DNA from: Shewanella saliphila
GTDB taxonomy: Bacteria; Pseudomonadota; Gammaproteobacteria; Enterobacterales; Shewanellaceae
Assembly (NCBI RefSeq): GCF_014648295.1
Contig: NZ_BMQV01000015.1
Span: forward strand, 22,314-86,313
Length of the DNA stretch: 64,000 bases
Direction of reading: 5' to 3'
Under the pieces are notes generated by a model. The model searched no databases and was not told where the DNA came from. It was given only the letters and a program-made list of their open reading frames with translations. Both the position numbers and the translations under genes were made by a program. Shown here piece after piece: positions 1 to 13,574 of this stretch; position 1 is the first letter of the stretch, and every line of letters begins with the position of its first letter.

Positions 1-190
1 GTATCAATTTTATGCTTGGTAACAATACCACCCCTCTAAAATGCCTATGGTATTAACGTCGAAAAACGATATTAGCCCAGCTACAGTAACAATTTCCTGA
101 CAGCACCATATCTGTCCCTCTCAACGTCAAGGGCAGGCATTTTATCAATTCAGCTTGTAATCACAGTTAATTATTCTTAATGCCGATAAT

Positions 191-226
191 AGCGCCTGTT
201 GATCTTTCAAAGCTGTTTTACTGTGA
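191..226. repeat. Fragment of a palindromic intergenic repeat (family B)
   Basis: The short stretch around the core TTGATCTTTCAA, followed by a GCTGTTTT-like segment, resembles one arm of the repeats at 23314-23623 and 41815-41851. The rest of 1-354 shows no convincing gene. It holds this fragment and the promoter region of the small gene at 355. Confidence 0.4.
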
Positions 227-313
227 ATGGCTCATCATGACTCACATCAATAAGACCAAGATGAATTATGATTAAATTTTAACCGCAAGGTGCCGATAAC
301 AAGTATAATTAGT

Positions 314-323
314 GGTATATACC
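314..323. promoter_or_regulatory. Palindrome upstream of the small gene at 355
   Basis: GGTATATACC is a perfect 10-bp palindrome embedded in a nearly symmetric TTAG...CTAA context, about 30 bp before the start codon. It could be an operator. No regulator is identifiable from sequence alone. Confidence 0.3.
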
Positions 324-354
324 TAATCTTTTTATCTGCACAGGAGGGCGCGAC

Positions 355-675
355 ATGAGTATTGATAGCATTTATGCCATGCTCGCTAGGCCTGTGCGTG
401 CCGTCAGTGAGCATCGTCGAATTGTTGAGCAGGTAAATAGGACTAGTGCGATAAGTGCTGACAGTCATGAAGCACCACAATCACAGTTACCGCCACATAT
501 TACCCACAAACCTGTCATCCACAAAAAAACATTAGTACGTAAAGAACGTCGTTCAAAATTACGCACTATAGATGACAAGAAAAACACCGGCAGTCGCTTA
601 AGAAGAATGGCTACTGACGAGCGCTTCTCCACTCGTGGAGAAACCGCCAGTCAGCATATTGATATTGAGGTATAG
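355..675 (+). CDS. Small basic protein of unknown function, 106 aa
   Basis: I do not recognise this protein. The ATG follows a very good ribosome binding site (AGGAGG at 342-347, 7 nt spacing), which argues for real translation. The product is hydrophilic with no signal peptide or membrane segment. It is rich in Arg and Lys, notably the run KKTLVRKERRSKLR in the middle, and has a His/Pro-rich centre. Such composition fits a nucleic-acid-associated or intrinsically disordered protein, but that is inference. It is convergent with glpK, with only 14 bp between the stop codons. Confidence 0.65.
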   Translation: MSIDSIYAMLARPVRAVSEHRRIVEQVNRTSAISADSHEAPQSQLPPHITHKPVIHKKTLVRKERRSKLRTIDDKKNTGSRLRRMATDERFSTRGETASQHIDIEV

Positions 676-689
676 TGAAAGGGTAATGA

Positions 690-2213
<1,524 letters not shown>

Positions 2214-2352
2214 TTATTTTTGTACGGTTTTCTACTTAACTGACCCAGTATGGCATGCTACATCGACATATAAACTAGATGTAATCGTCTGAGTTTAACA
2301 AAAATGACAATTGCTTTGCCTAATTAGACTGATTCAACGGCCAATAATAACA

Positions 2353-2375
2353 AAGCCCCACAAAATGCGGGGCTT
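2353..2375 (-). terminator. Rho-independent terminator of the fadL-like gene
   Basis: AAGCCCC/GGGGCTT stem with a 9-nt loop. Read on the minus strand it is followed by a T-rich stretch, just downstream of the porin gene stop at 2409. Confidence 0.75.
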
Positions 2376-2408
2376 ATTTAAAAATCCTTGGTTCAAACAC
2401 CAAGCAGA

Positions 2409-3761
2409 TTACATTTTATAGCTAACCTGTAAACCTGTTAACCATATATGGCCTGTCGCTTCACCACTATACCCAACGGAAGCTAAACCCAATAGATCCT
2501 GAGTTTCAGTGATTGGTGCATCACCGTGCATGCGGATATAAGTCACAGCAAGGTCAACATTCAAATTTTTAGTGACTTGATAGCCGGTACCCATGCTAAA
2601 CCATAAACGGTCAGAGTCAGGAATCGTAGTTGTACGGTGTTCATCGTCTACTGCAGTTTTATCAAGTGCGACACCGGCACGTAATGTCCACTGATCATTC
2701 ACAGTGTATGTGCTACCAATCGAATAGCGCCAGTTGTCTTTAAAGTTCTCTTCTTTGACAACATCTGACTCAAGATCGCCAGTTGGTTTTACATCACCAG
2801 GAAAGTATGCCACAAGCTGATCAAACACGCTCCATTCAGTCCAGTTTACGCTACCGTGCATTGCCCAGTTATCGGTCAATTGATGATAAGAAGCCAGTTC
2901 AGCAAAAGCGGGGATTTCAATCGGTAAGTAACCATCAATTTCAATATCTTGGCCACCGTCATAACTCACACCTGCAGCGCTACCATCAAGCTCTAACTCC
3001 ACACCACTGTGATAAGCTAATCCGATACGGTGATGCTTATTAATCTGCCAACTTGCACCCGCTTTCCAGCCGTAACTAATGTCATCACCTTCCATTGATT
3101 TTAACTCAGTACCAGCTGCAGGTAACTGCTCTGCAATGCTTTCAGGTACGTTCGGGTTGGCTTTAACCGCATCAATCCAAGATGGTGTTGTCGCGCTAAT
3201 TTCACCTTCACCATAGACAATACGCAGGCCCGCTCCCACAGTAAATTCATCGTCGATACGATAAGCAATGTTTGGATTAAACTCCACTGTGGTGATAGAG
3301 GTGTGATTACCAAAAATAGCCGCGGCGCTGGTTGAATCTATCTCAGTCGCTAAACCATAGTTTGAGTTAACCGCAAGACCCCAGGTCCATTGATCGTTTA
3401 ATTGATTAGAGTAATAAAAGTTCGGTATCAGAGCATCGTCTGCTACATCAATCGCGTTAGCGTCAATGACAATAGCATCTGATCCCAGTAATGAAGATTC
3501 AATGCTAACGTCGCCCAGTACATCAATATCAGGCATAACATAAACCCCACCTGCAGAAAGCTGACGGCCTTCGAGGTAAGATAGCATTGCTGGGTTACGC
3601 GCTTGAGTTGAGGCGTTATCTGCTATGGCGGCTTCACCCGCAAATGCACGACCTAAACCGGTAGCTGAAGATTCGGCAAGTTGAAAACCTGCTGCGTTGA
3701 CTTGAGTTGTTGCCCCAAAGACAATGGCACTAATGGCCAATGTTAACACTGTTTTTTTCAT
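2409..3761 (-). CDS. fadL: FadL/OmpP1-type outer-membrane long-chain fatty acid transporter
   Basis: Predicted outer-membrane beta-barrel that lets long-chain fatty acids or other hydrophobic compounds cross the outer membrane. It has a cleavable signal peptide (KKTVLTLAISAIVF... ending near VNAA). The mature N terminus GFQLAESSATGLGRAFAGEA carries the FadL N-terminal hatch signature with the NPA motif (ARNPAML). The protein ends in a barrel strand that closes with a hydrophobic residue and a short basic tail. About 450 residues is normal for the family. I place the start at the second Met (3761), because the AGAG ribosome binding site sits too close to the Met at 3767. Substrate is inferred from family only; several paralogues usually coexist in these bacteria. 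Confidence 0.9.
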   Translation of the reverse strand: MKKTVLTLAISAIVFGATTQVNAAGFQLAESSATGLGRAFAGEAAIADNASTQARNPAMLSYLEGRQLSAGGVYVMPDIDVLGDVSIESSLLGSDAIVIDANAIDVADDALIPNFYYSNQLNDQWTWGLAVNSNYGLATEIDSTSAAAIFGNHTSITTVEFNPNIAYRIDDEFTVGAGLRIVYGEGEISATTPSWIDAVKANPNVPESIAEQLPAAGTELKSMEGDDISYGWKAGASWQINKHHRIGLAYHSGVELELDGSAAGVSYDGGQDIEIDGYLPIEIPAFAELASYHQLTDNWAMHGSVNWTEWSVFDQLVAYFPGDVKPTGDLESDVVKEENFKDNWRYSIGSTYTVNDQWTLRAGVALDKTAVDDEHRTTTIPDSDRLWFSMGTGYQVTKNLNVDLAVTYIRMHGDAPITETQDLLGLASVGYSGEATGHIWLTGLQVSYKM

Positions 3762-4154
3762 TATCATTCTCTGTGCTGTAGATTCATCCCGCTTAAATCG
3801 GCTTCAATAGAGCAAAAGTTCGACTTAAATGAGCGCATAAGTGTACTGATCCAAAATGGCTTTGCAACTAGGTGAAGGGACAAGTGAGGCATTGAAATGT
3901 GCAGATTGAAACTGTGATCCAGTGCAACATTTGTCATTTACGAGATCGATTTGAGCTGAAAAAAAATATAAGTGTGCGCTCAATCAAGCAACAAATTGAC
4001 TAACATCTTACTTTCAACATAAAAAACATTACCTTACACGCAACAAGATGAAACACGAGTGAGCTTTGATGTAACAACTAACTTTAGCATTGTCGATTTA
4101 AAATCAATCATTTAGCAATTTCGTTACATTAATTAATTTACAAATAAAAATAAA
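3762..4154. other. Intergenic region between fadL and leuD
   Basis: About 390 bp upstream of fadL and downstream of leuD. It contains AT-rich sequence that should include the fadL promoter. I see no open reading frame, tRNA or repeat that I can support. Confidence 0.5.
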
Positions 4155-4186
4155 AAAACCTCTTTTTGTTAGCAAAAAGAGGTTTT
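4155..4186 (-). terminator. Terminator of the leuABCD operon
   Basis: A 14-bp perfect stem (AAAACCTCTTTTTG / CAAAAAGAGGTTTT) with a 4-nt loop. It is followed by a T tract on the minus strand and lies about 57 bp past the leuD stop codon. Confidence 0.85.
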
Positions 4187-4242
4187 ATACACCATCAATC
4201 CAACAGCGATTGAGTCATTAATCACTCAATATTCACAAATGA

Positions 4243-4848
4243 TTATGCATACCATTGCGGTATTTGAGCTTCATAATCACTAATGTCTTGTTCAAATGAC
4301 AAGGTTAAGCCAATCGCATCAAGTCCATTTAACAATTTATGCCTTGCTGACTCAGCCAAACTAAAGCTAAACACTTCACCAGAAGGTGACATTACCGTTA
4401 AAGCTTGTAAGTCGACGGTAATTTGCGCGCCTTCAGTGGCCGCGACTTCATCCATCAATTGTTGCACTTGCTCTGCAGGCAATTTAACGGGTAATAAACC
4501 ATTATTGATCGAGTTGCCATAAAAAATATCAGCAAATGTCGGCGCAATAATCACTCTTAAACCAAAGTCAGCTAACGCCCACGGCGCATGTTCTCGCGAT
4601 GAACCACAACCAAAGTTTTCTTGGGCTAATAAAATCGACGCCCCTTTATAGCGCGGCTTATTTAACGCAAATTCAGGGTTAGGCTGATCGCCGGCATCAT
4701 CTAAATAACGCCAGTCATGAAATAAATGCACTCCAAAGCCGTCACGGGTTACTTTAGATAAAAACTGTTTAGGAATAATCTGATCGGTGTCAATATTGGT
4801 ACTGTCGATGGCTACCGCTAAACCGGTATGGGCAGTAAATGCTTGCAT
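4243..4848 (-). CDS. leuD: 3-isopropylmalate dehydratase small subunit
   Basis: Forms the isopropylmalate isomerase with LeuC, converting 2-isopropylmalate to 3-isopropylmalate in leucine synthesis. The 201-residue protein shows the aconitase swivel-domain motifs: [11 protein letters not shown] near residue 21, and [15 protein letters not shown] around residues 79-93, which contributes the substrate-binding Ser/Arg. Its length equals E. coli LeuD (201). It is the last gene of the operon, 19 bp after leuC, and is followed by a strong terminator. Assignment is secure. Confidence 0.97.
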   Translation of the reverse strand: MQAFTAHTGLAVAIDSTNIDTDQIIPKQFLSKVTRDGFGVHLFHDWRYLDDAGDQPNPEFALNKPRYKGASILLAQENFGCGSSREHAPWALADFGLRVIIAPTFADIFYGNSINNGLLPVKLPAEQVQQLMDEVAATEGAQITVDLQALTVMSPSGEVFSFSLAESARHKLLNGLDAIGLTLSFEQDISDYEAQIPQWYA

Positions 4849-4867
4849 GTGTCTCTCCTATCTCGGT

Positions 4868-6279
4868 TTAGTATGGTTGACGAATATCGACGAAATGACC
4901 GGCAATGGCAGCGGCTGCAGCCATGGCAGGGCTCACTAAATGTGTGCGGCTACCACGACCTTGACGACCTTCAAAGTTACGATTACTAGTTGATGCGCAA
5001 CGATCGCCTGCTTCTAAACGATCATCGTTCATCGCCAAGCACATTGAGCATCCAGGTAAGCGCCATTCAAAGCCCGCTTCGATAAAGATTTTATCTAAGC
5101 CTTCCGCTTCTGCCTGAATTTTTACCTGGCCAGAACCCGGTACCACAATCGCCACAACACCATCAGCCACCTTACGGTTTTTGGCATGCACAGCAGCAGA
5201 GCGTAAATCTTCAATACGAGAATTGGTGCAAGACCCAATAAACACCTTATTAATGCTGATATCAGTCATTTTGGTACCAGGCGTTAAACCAATGTAATCT
5301 AATGCTTTAATCATACTAGATTGGTTAATCAAATTAGATTCTTGTTCAGGGTTAGGTACCACACCGTCAATCGCCACAACTTGACCAGGGTTGGTCCCCC
5401 AAGTTAACTGCGGAGCAATGTCTTTAGCATCTAATACCACTTCAGCATCAAATACGGCATCGGCATCGGTTTTAAGCTGTGACCACGCTGCAACAGCTTG
5501 TTCCCATACGGCATCTTTTGGCGCAAATTCACGGCCTTTTAGGTAATCAAAGGTGGTTTGATCTGGAGCAACCATACCGGCTTTGGCACCCATTTCGATG
5601 GCCATATTACATAAGGTCATGCGACCTTCCATGCTTAATGCTTCAATGGCTTGACCACAAAACTCAACCACATAACCTGTACCACCATCCATACCAAGCT
5701 TGCCGATAATGGCAAGTACGATATCTTTCGCGGTAACGCCATCTGTCACTTGACCGCGCACTTCAATCTTCATGGTTTTAGCTTTAAGTTGACGCAGTGT
5801 TTGGGTGGCAAGCACGTGCTCAACTTCTGATGTACCAATACCAAATGCCAATGCACCAAATGCGCCGTGAGTCGCAGTATGCGAGTCGCCACATACAATT
5901 ACAGCACCTGGAAGGGTAATACCTAACTCAGGCCCCATAACATGGACAATACCCTGGTTTGGGTGGTGAATGTCGTATAAGCGTACGCCAAAGTCTTTAC
6001 AGTTTTGCGCTAGGGTTTCAACTTGCGTACGCGCCATTGGGCTTAACGCATCTAAGCTCGCACTGCGCGTTGAGGTGTTATGATCCATGGTGGCAAAGGT
6101 TTTTTGTGGTGCACGTAATTGACGTCCAGCCACTTTTAAGCCACTAAATGCTTGAGGCGATGTCACTTCATGCACTAAATGACGGTCAACATAGACTATT
6201 GGTGCTTCACCTTCTGGGCTCGCTACAATATGCGCATCCCACACTTTTTCGTATAGGGTTTTACCTGTTACCTGGGCCA

Positions 6280-6280
<1 letters not shown>
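4868..6280 (-). CDS. leuC: 3-isopropylmalate dehydratase large subunit
   Basis: Catalytic [4Fe-4S] subunit of isopropylmalate isomerase. The 470-residue protein belongs to the aconitase family. It has the [20 protein letters not shown] substrate/cluster segment near residue 132, the first cluster cysteine in [13 protein letters not shown], and the paired cysteines in [10 protein letters not shown], which supply the other two iron ligands. The start codon overlaps the leuB stop by one base, indicating translational coupling. Length is close to the 466 residues of E. coli LeuC. Confidence 0.98.
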
Positions 6281-8939
<2,659 letters not shown>

Positions 8940-9024
8940 CGAATTTCTCCATCGACCATCTTGTATGTATTTCACCTAACTGCAAACATCACAACTGGCT
9001 CGTTTCAAAAGGGCTAAAAACAAA

Positions 9025-9052
9025 AAACCCCGCGACTATTAGCGCGGGGTTT
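9025..9052 (-). terminator. Leucine-operon attenuator terminator
   Basis: A 10-bp perfect stem AAACCCCGCG/CGCGGGGTTT with an 8-nt loop, followed on the minus strand by a T-rich tail. It sits between the leader peptide and leuA, the classical place for a transcription attenuator. A competing upstream stem (GGACTCC 9090-9096 with GGAGTCC 9122-9128) overlaps the leucine codon run, as expected for a pause structure. Confidence 0.9.
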
Positions 9053-9068
9053 GTGTATGCTTATTGAC

Positions 9069-9152
9069 TTATTTTGCATGTAACACAAAGGACTCCGCGC
9101 AGCTTATGCCAGAGAGGAGAAGGAGTCCGAGTAAAGTTGATTGTGTATTCAT
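9069..9152 (-). CDS. leuL: leu operon leader peptide, 27 aa
   Basis: A short reading frame between the leu promoter and the attenuator. The peptide begins MNTQSTLLGLLLLSG and contains six leucines within seven residues (positions 7-13), then stops 17 bp before the terminator stem. This is the standard arrangement for ribosome-mediated attenuation: slow translation of the leucine codons when charged tRNA-Leu is scarce would free an antiterminator. Part of the coding region forms the GGACTCC/GGAGTCC pause hairpin. The peptide itself has no expected function after synthesis. Confidence 0.92.
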   Translation of the reverse strand: MNTQSTLLGLLLLSGISCAESFVLHAK

Positions 9153-9210
9153 GGCTTCAATATTCACTTTTAGTAAATAGATATTCTGTATAAATTATCT
9201 CTATGAGTAA

Positions 9211-9239
9211 TATTTAACGCGACCAGCCTCCGCTGTCAA
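9211..9239 (-). promoter_or_regulatory. Sigma-70 promoter of the leu operon
   Basis: On the minus strand a consensus TTGACA (-35, 9234-9239) is separated by exactly 17 bp from TAAATA (-10, 9211-9216). It lies about 60 bp upstream of the leader-peptide start. Confidence 0.75.
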
Positions 9240-9471
9240 CCTTAAATTGATTAACTTGAGCAAGATTACGATGTACTAGTACCTCATGACAGCTGTTGTC
9301 ACTTAAAATCCTCGTTCAATAGGCCACAAAGTATACCTCGCATGAATAATATTAAACCAATGAGCTAGATCAAAATTCGCGCACATAAGTCGCTGCATCG
9401 ATTATATATTTATGTAACATGTTTTAAAAAATCGTATACTGCCAGCAACCCAATATGAGTAGATATTAACG
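9240..9471. other. Divergent intergenic region upstream of leu operon and TPR gene
   Basis: AT-rich spacer with no coding signal. A leuO-type regulator gene, common beside leu operons in enterics, is not present here. Confidence 0.5.
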
Positions 9472-11292
9472 ATGACACGATCGAGAAACACAAGTGAGAA
9501 TAAATTAAGTCGAATGTTTGGCTTTGTTTTAGGATTATTGATTGTTTCTCTGGCATCACCTGTGACAGCTCAAGTATCGCAAGCATTTTTGATAGCACAA
9601 GACGTTGTAAGCAACACTCAACAACTTAGTGTAAATGAACAGTTAGATGTGATTCACGACATCAATACACAACGTTCCGAGCAAGCAAAAATACTGATTG
9701 AAGGACTTGAGCAACAAAGCCTAGAGCAGCCCTTATCTGATGTGCAGACCCTTCGTTTACGTTTATTACGCTGTTTTAATTTATTAGAGTTTGGTCATTT
9801 CGACCAAGCAATCACTTTATCGACCCAAGGTGAGTCAGCCGCCAAAGAATTAAAATACGATGCGGCTCGCCCTTACTTTATGCAATGTGGCGCCACTGCT
9901 TATCAAAGCCTTGGCAATACTTTGCAAGAACAGCTGCTCACAGAAGAAGCTTTACGCTTGGCTAAACGGTACTCTGAAAAACAAGCGATTATCGGTAGTT
10001 TATATTTACGCAGTCGACAAAACACTAGCCTCGAAAACTACAATCAATCAATTGAAGACTTGCGAATAGGTCTTGATATTTATGATGAAGCGGAGCAGCA
10101 ATTTCAACCATGGTATTTATTACCCAAGTCATATCTGCAGGCAGAAATATCTAATGTCTTTTTTTCAATGGGCGATTTTGAAGAGGCACTTCATTTTTCA
10201 GAGGACTCATACAGCGACATTTCTTCATTTGGAAAAACTAAAGTCACCGTTACTGCAAACTTAGCACTAATCCATATAGCTCTAAATGATAGAGGCAAAG
10301 TATTGTTTTATCTTAAAAAAATAGAACAATATAGCACAAATCTAAATTCTGAAAGAGACTCTGCTAACTTCTCAGCACTGCTAGCAATTATATATTTGAA
10401 TATTGGTAATTACGATTTAGCACAGCAAAAAGCCCTATTTAGTATAGAGCTATTTACTAAATATCAAGAACCTATATATGTGATGCGCATAAAACGCACC
10501 CTAGCAAAGGTCTATTTTGCCCAAGATAAAGACAATCAAGCATTAACGCTTCTCAATGAGATTATCGAACAAGCGACTGAACTTAAGCAGTATTCAGACC
10601 TTGAAGAGTTTAATCAAATCATCAGCGAATACTATGCCGGTAAGCAACAATTTGAGTCGGCATACCATTATCAAATACAGCGTTTTAACGCAGCAAAACA
10701 AGCCAACAACAAATTAAACAATGCCCATTTTATGCAATATAAAGCCAGGTTATCGGCTCAAAATGAACCAAGCATAGATGAGAAACCAACGACCAATAAT
10801 ATTAATCAAAGCCTGTCTATTGCCGCATTGATTATCCTCTTATTATCTGTCGGTTTAGTGCTATTTTTAAGAAGAAAACCGCTACACACTCCTGATGACT
10901 CAAAAGAGCAAAGCCAATCACAGATCATTACTGCCATGCTTAATAATGCCAAACAAGGTCACTACCAATTAAGCTTGTTATTAATAAATATCAACCATAT
11001 TCGTCAAGTCGATGTACCTAATTTACTGCAGCAGTTACAGCTAACCCTAAGAGAGCAAGACCAACTGTTCCGGCATAATCTTGATGAGCTCATTATTATC
11101 TTGCCGCACACCTCAGCCATTGGCGCTACGCGCGTAGTACACCAAATAGAAACGGTATTAAATCTATGGCCATCAGATACGAAAACTTACATTGGAGTTG
11201 CCAGTTTACAGCAGCTAGATACATTTGAAGGGCTAATGAAAAAGGCGGTATTAAACCAATTAAGTAAAATGAAACCACAAGAAAACCAGTAA
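9472..11292 (+). CDS. TPR-repeat membrane protein with degenerate GGDEF domain
   Basis: A 606-residue predicted membrane protein. An N-terminal hydrophobic signal (FGFVLGLLIVSLASPVTA, residues 16-33) is followed by about 400 residues of helical TPR-like repeats, which would be periplasmic. One transmembrane helix lies at about 448-467 (SIAALIILLLSVGLVLFL), followed by a cytoplasmic domain of about 120 residues. That domain follows the diguanylate-cyclase pattern (LSLLLININHIRQVD, then LIIILPHT with a downstream GA), but the catalytic GGDEF signature is replaced by RHNLDEL at 534-540. Cyclase activity is therefore unlikely. It may have a sensory or c-di-GMP-related scaffolding role. The ribosome binding site is weak. 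It is divergent from leu and convergent with recQ. Confidence 0.75.
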   Translation: MTRSRNTSENKLSRMFGFVLGLLIVSLASPVTAQVSQAFLIAQDVVSNTQQLSVNEQLDVIHDINTQRSEQAKILIEGLEQQSLEQPLSDVQTLRLRLLRCFNLLEFGHFDQAITLSTQGESAAKELKYDAARPYFMQCGATAYQSLGNTLQEQLLTEEALRLAKRYSEKQAIIGSLYLRSRQNTSLENYNQSIEDLRIGLDIYDEAEQQFQPWYLLPKSYLQAEISNVFFSMGDFEEALHFSEDSYSDISSFGKTKVTVTANLALIHIALNDRGKVLFYLKKIEQYSTNLNSERDSANFSALLAIIYLNIGNYDLAQQKALFSIELFTKYQEPIYVMRIKRTLAKVYFAQDKDNQALTLLNEIIEQATELKQYSDLEEFNQIISEYYAGKQQFESAYHYQIQRFNAAKQANNKLNNAHFMQYKARLSAQNEPSIDEKPTTNNINQSLSIAALIILLLSVGLVLFLRRKPLHTPDDSKEQSQSQIITAMLNNAKQGHYQLSLLLININHIRQVDVPNLLQQLQLTLREQDQLFRHNLDELIIILPHTSAIGATRVVHQIETVLNLWPSDTKTYIGVASLQQLDTFEGLMKKAVLNQLSKMKPQENQ

Positions 11293-11340
11293 ACTTAGCC
11301 CAACATTATTATTCTGACAAATAACCGGCTAGACCTAGCA

Positions 11341-13185
11341 CTAGCTTTTTGTCAGATAATCACTGATCTCATCTAAAAACTCGCCACCAAATCGGTCGAG
11401 TTTAATTTGGCCAACACCATTTACCGCCAGCATTTCACCAGGGCTAGTTGGGAGCATGGCCGACATCTCTGCCAGAGTGGCATCGTTAAAGACTAAGTAA
11501 GGTGGGATATCATGCTGCTCTGCTAATTCGCGACGTAACAACTTCAAGCGCGCAAACAGTTTTCTGTCATATTGTTGCGGTGCACGAGGGTTAGTTTTAC
11601 GTTTTACATCAATGAGCTGAATGCGCGGTTCAGCCAACATTAACGATAATTCGGCCTTTAATACCGGCCTTGCCGCCGGATTTAACTTAATCGATGAACC
11701 ACGGGTAATATCCTGGCTAACTAAGCCTAAATGGATTAACTGGCGGATGACACTGAGCCAATACTCTGTTGATTTATCTGCGCCAATCCCCCAAGTGGTT
11801 AGCTTGTCATGGCCTCTATCAACTACATTTGCGGCTTTAGATCCTCTCAGTACATCAATCACTTGATGAATACCAAATCTCTGTTGTAAACGATAAATAC
11901 ACGACAACACTTTTTGCGCATCTTCGGTACCATCATAGCGTTTAGGTGGATCCAAACAAATATCGCAGTTACCACAAGGCTCAGATGCGGCTTCATCAAA
12001 ATAATGCAGTAACACTTGTCGACGACAAGTTTGTGCTTCTGCAAAAGCGGCCATGGTATGTAGCTTATGAAACTCAACCTGTTGTTGAGGCCCAGGTTCT
12101 GATTGCTCAATTAAATGTCTTACCCGGCCAATATCGGCAGGGTCAAACAACATATAAGCTTCAGCCTCTAAGCCATCTCGGCCTGCACGACCAGTTTCTT
12201 GATAATACGCTTCAATGCTTTTAGGGATATCGTAATGCACCACAAAACGCACATTCGATTTATTAATCCCCATACCAAAAGCCACCGTAGCCACAACGAT
12301 ATCAACTTGGTCTTTCAAAAATTTGTCTTGTACATCTGCGCGATCATCTTGGCTCATCCCTGCATGATATGCTTGCGCATTAAAACCTTGTAAACGCAGA
12401 CGCTCTGCCACTTCATCTACCCGGCGACGGCTACTGCAATATACAATGCCGCTGGCACCATTTTGTATGGTGACAAACTGACGTAACTGGTTAGCTGCAT
12501 TTAATTTTTCAGCCACGGTATAACGAATATTTGGCCGATCAAAACTCGATAATAAAGTGTACGGAGCAATATTTAAACGCTCACAAATACTGAGTCGTGT
12601 CGCTTGATCTGCGGTCGCAGTTAATGCCATTAACGGAATATACGGAAAATACGCTTTTAACTGCCCAAGGGCTGCGTATTCTGGTCTAAAATCATGGCCC
12701 CACTGACTAATACAGTGAGCTTCATCTACCGCAAACATAGACAATTCAACCGATTGTAAGCGCTCAATAAAGTCTGGACGTAATAAGCGTTCAGGCGAGA
12801 CATACAAGAGTTTTATCTCGCCAGCATGTAGTTTACGAAGCACTTCTGCACTTTGCTCACGCGGCAGCGATGAATTGAGATATGCAGCAGCTACACCGCT
12901 TTGTAATAAACTGTCTACTTGGTCTTTCATTAACGAAATCAAAGGTGACACAACTATTGTCACACCCGGCAACACTAAAGCTGGTAACTGGTAGCACATA
13001 CTTTTGCCGCCACCTGTAGGCATAATCACTAAGGTGTCTTGGCCCTGTAAACTGTGCTCAATCACTTCTCGTTGCCCTTCACGAAAGGCACGATAACCAA
13101 ATACCTGCTGTAAACTGGTCGATAACACATCCTGCTCAGTAGCAGTATCAAGAGTTGGGCTTGGCGTCGAAGTCAGATTATCCAT
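11341..13185 (-). CDS. recQ: ATP-dependent DNA helicase RecQ
   Basis: 3'-5' superfamily 2 helicase of recombination and replication-fork repair. The 614-residue protein has Walker A MPTGGGKS near residue 57, the DEAH-box AVDEAHCISQWGHDFRPEY, and motif VI QETGRAGRDG. The zinc-binding cysteines CRRQVLLHYF...CGNCDIC follow, then a winged-helix RQC domain and a C-terminal HRDC domain (FARLKLLRRELAEQH...VNGVGQIKLDRFG). All domains of E. coli RecQ (about 610 residues) are present. Single-gene unit, convergent with the TPR gene. Confidence 0.98.
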   Translation of the reverse strand: MDNLTSTPSPTLDTATEQDVLSTSLQQVFGYRAFREGQREVIEHSLQGQDTLVIMPTGGGKSMCYQLPALVLPGVTIVVSPLISLMKDQVDSLLQSGVAAAYLNSSLPREQSAEVLRKLHAGEIKLLYVSPERLLRPDFIERLQSVELSMFAVDEAHCISQWGHDFRPEYAALGQLKAYFPYIPLMALTATADQATRLSICERLNIAPYTLLSSFDRPNIRYTVAEKLNAANQLRQFVTIQNGASGIVYCSSRRRVDEVAERLRLQGFNAQAYHAGMSQDDRADVQDKFLKDQVDIVVATVAFGMGINKSNVRFVVHYDIPKSIEAYYQETGRAGRDGLEAEAYMLFDPADIGRVRHLIEQSEPGPQQQVEFHKLHTMAAFAEAQTCRRQVLLHYFDEAASEPCGNCDICLDPPKRYDGTEDAQKVLSCIYRLQQRFGIHQVIDVLRGSKAANVVDRGHDKLTTWGIGADKSTEYWLSVIRQLIHLGLVSQDITRGSSIKLNPAARPVLKAELSLMLAEPRIQLIDVKRKTNPRAPQQYDRKLFARLKLLRRELAEQHDIPPYLVFNDATLAEMSAMLPTSPGEMLAVNGVGQIKLDRFGGEFLDEISDYLTKS

Positions 13186-13358
13186 TCACACTATGATGTC
13201 ATTTAAAGAATGGTCATTTTAAAGCACTCAGCCACAGATGTCTTGAAGCAAAGTACAATTGCCACATTTAACACGCCAATGATGATTGAGTATTGCTCAC
13301 TTTAGCGTTAGATTAAATACTCTATGCGCATTGAAAATACATACAAAAATAATAAATC

Positions 13359-13554
13359 AACCTGAGCCCGGGATAAGGGATGAACTTATACTGTTTAAAA
13401 TCAACATGTTATTCATCCTCACTTTCAAGCTTGTCATTTGTTCTGCTAACAAGGCGAATTGACGCGTCAATAGCTAGCCTATTGTAAGTCGATTCAACGC
13501 AGTTAGCAGGGCAAAGGACTGTTTGAAAGGCGTTTATTATCCCGAGCTCAGGTT
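13359..13554. repeat. MITE-like palindromic element, family A, copy 1 (196 bp)
   Basis: Bounded by 18-bp terminal inverted repeats (AACCTGAGCCCGGGATAA at 13359-13376, and its complement with one mismatch at 13537-13554). Internally it carries a nested inverted structure (CTGCTAAC...GTTAGCAG and CAATAG/CTATTG), so the whole element can fold into a long imperfect hairpin. It has no coding capacity. A close copy lies at 38515-38674 and a decayed one at 24505-24582. Confidence 0.85.
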
Positions 13555-13574
13555 AAATACGACAAGGATTGCCC

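Noticed and set aside
355..675. Prophage or toxin gene
   Set aside because: The basic composition alone gives no family match, and the neighbours are core genes.
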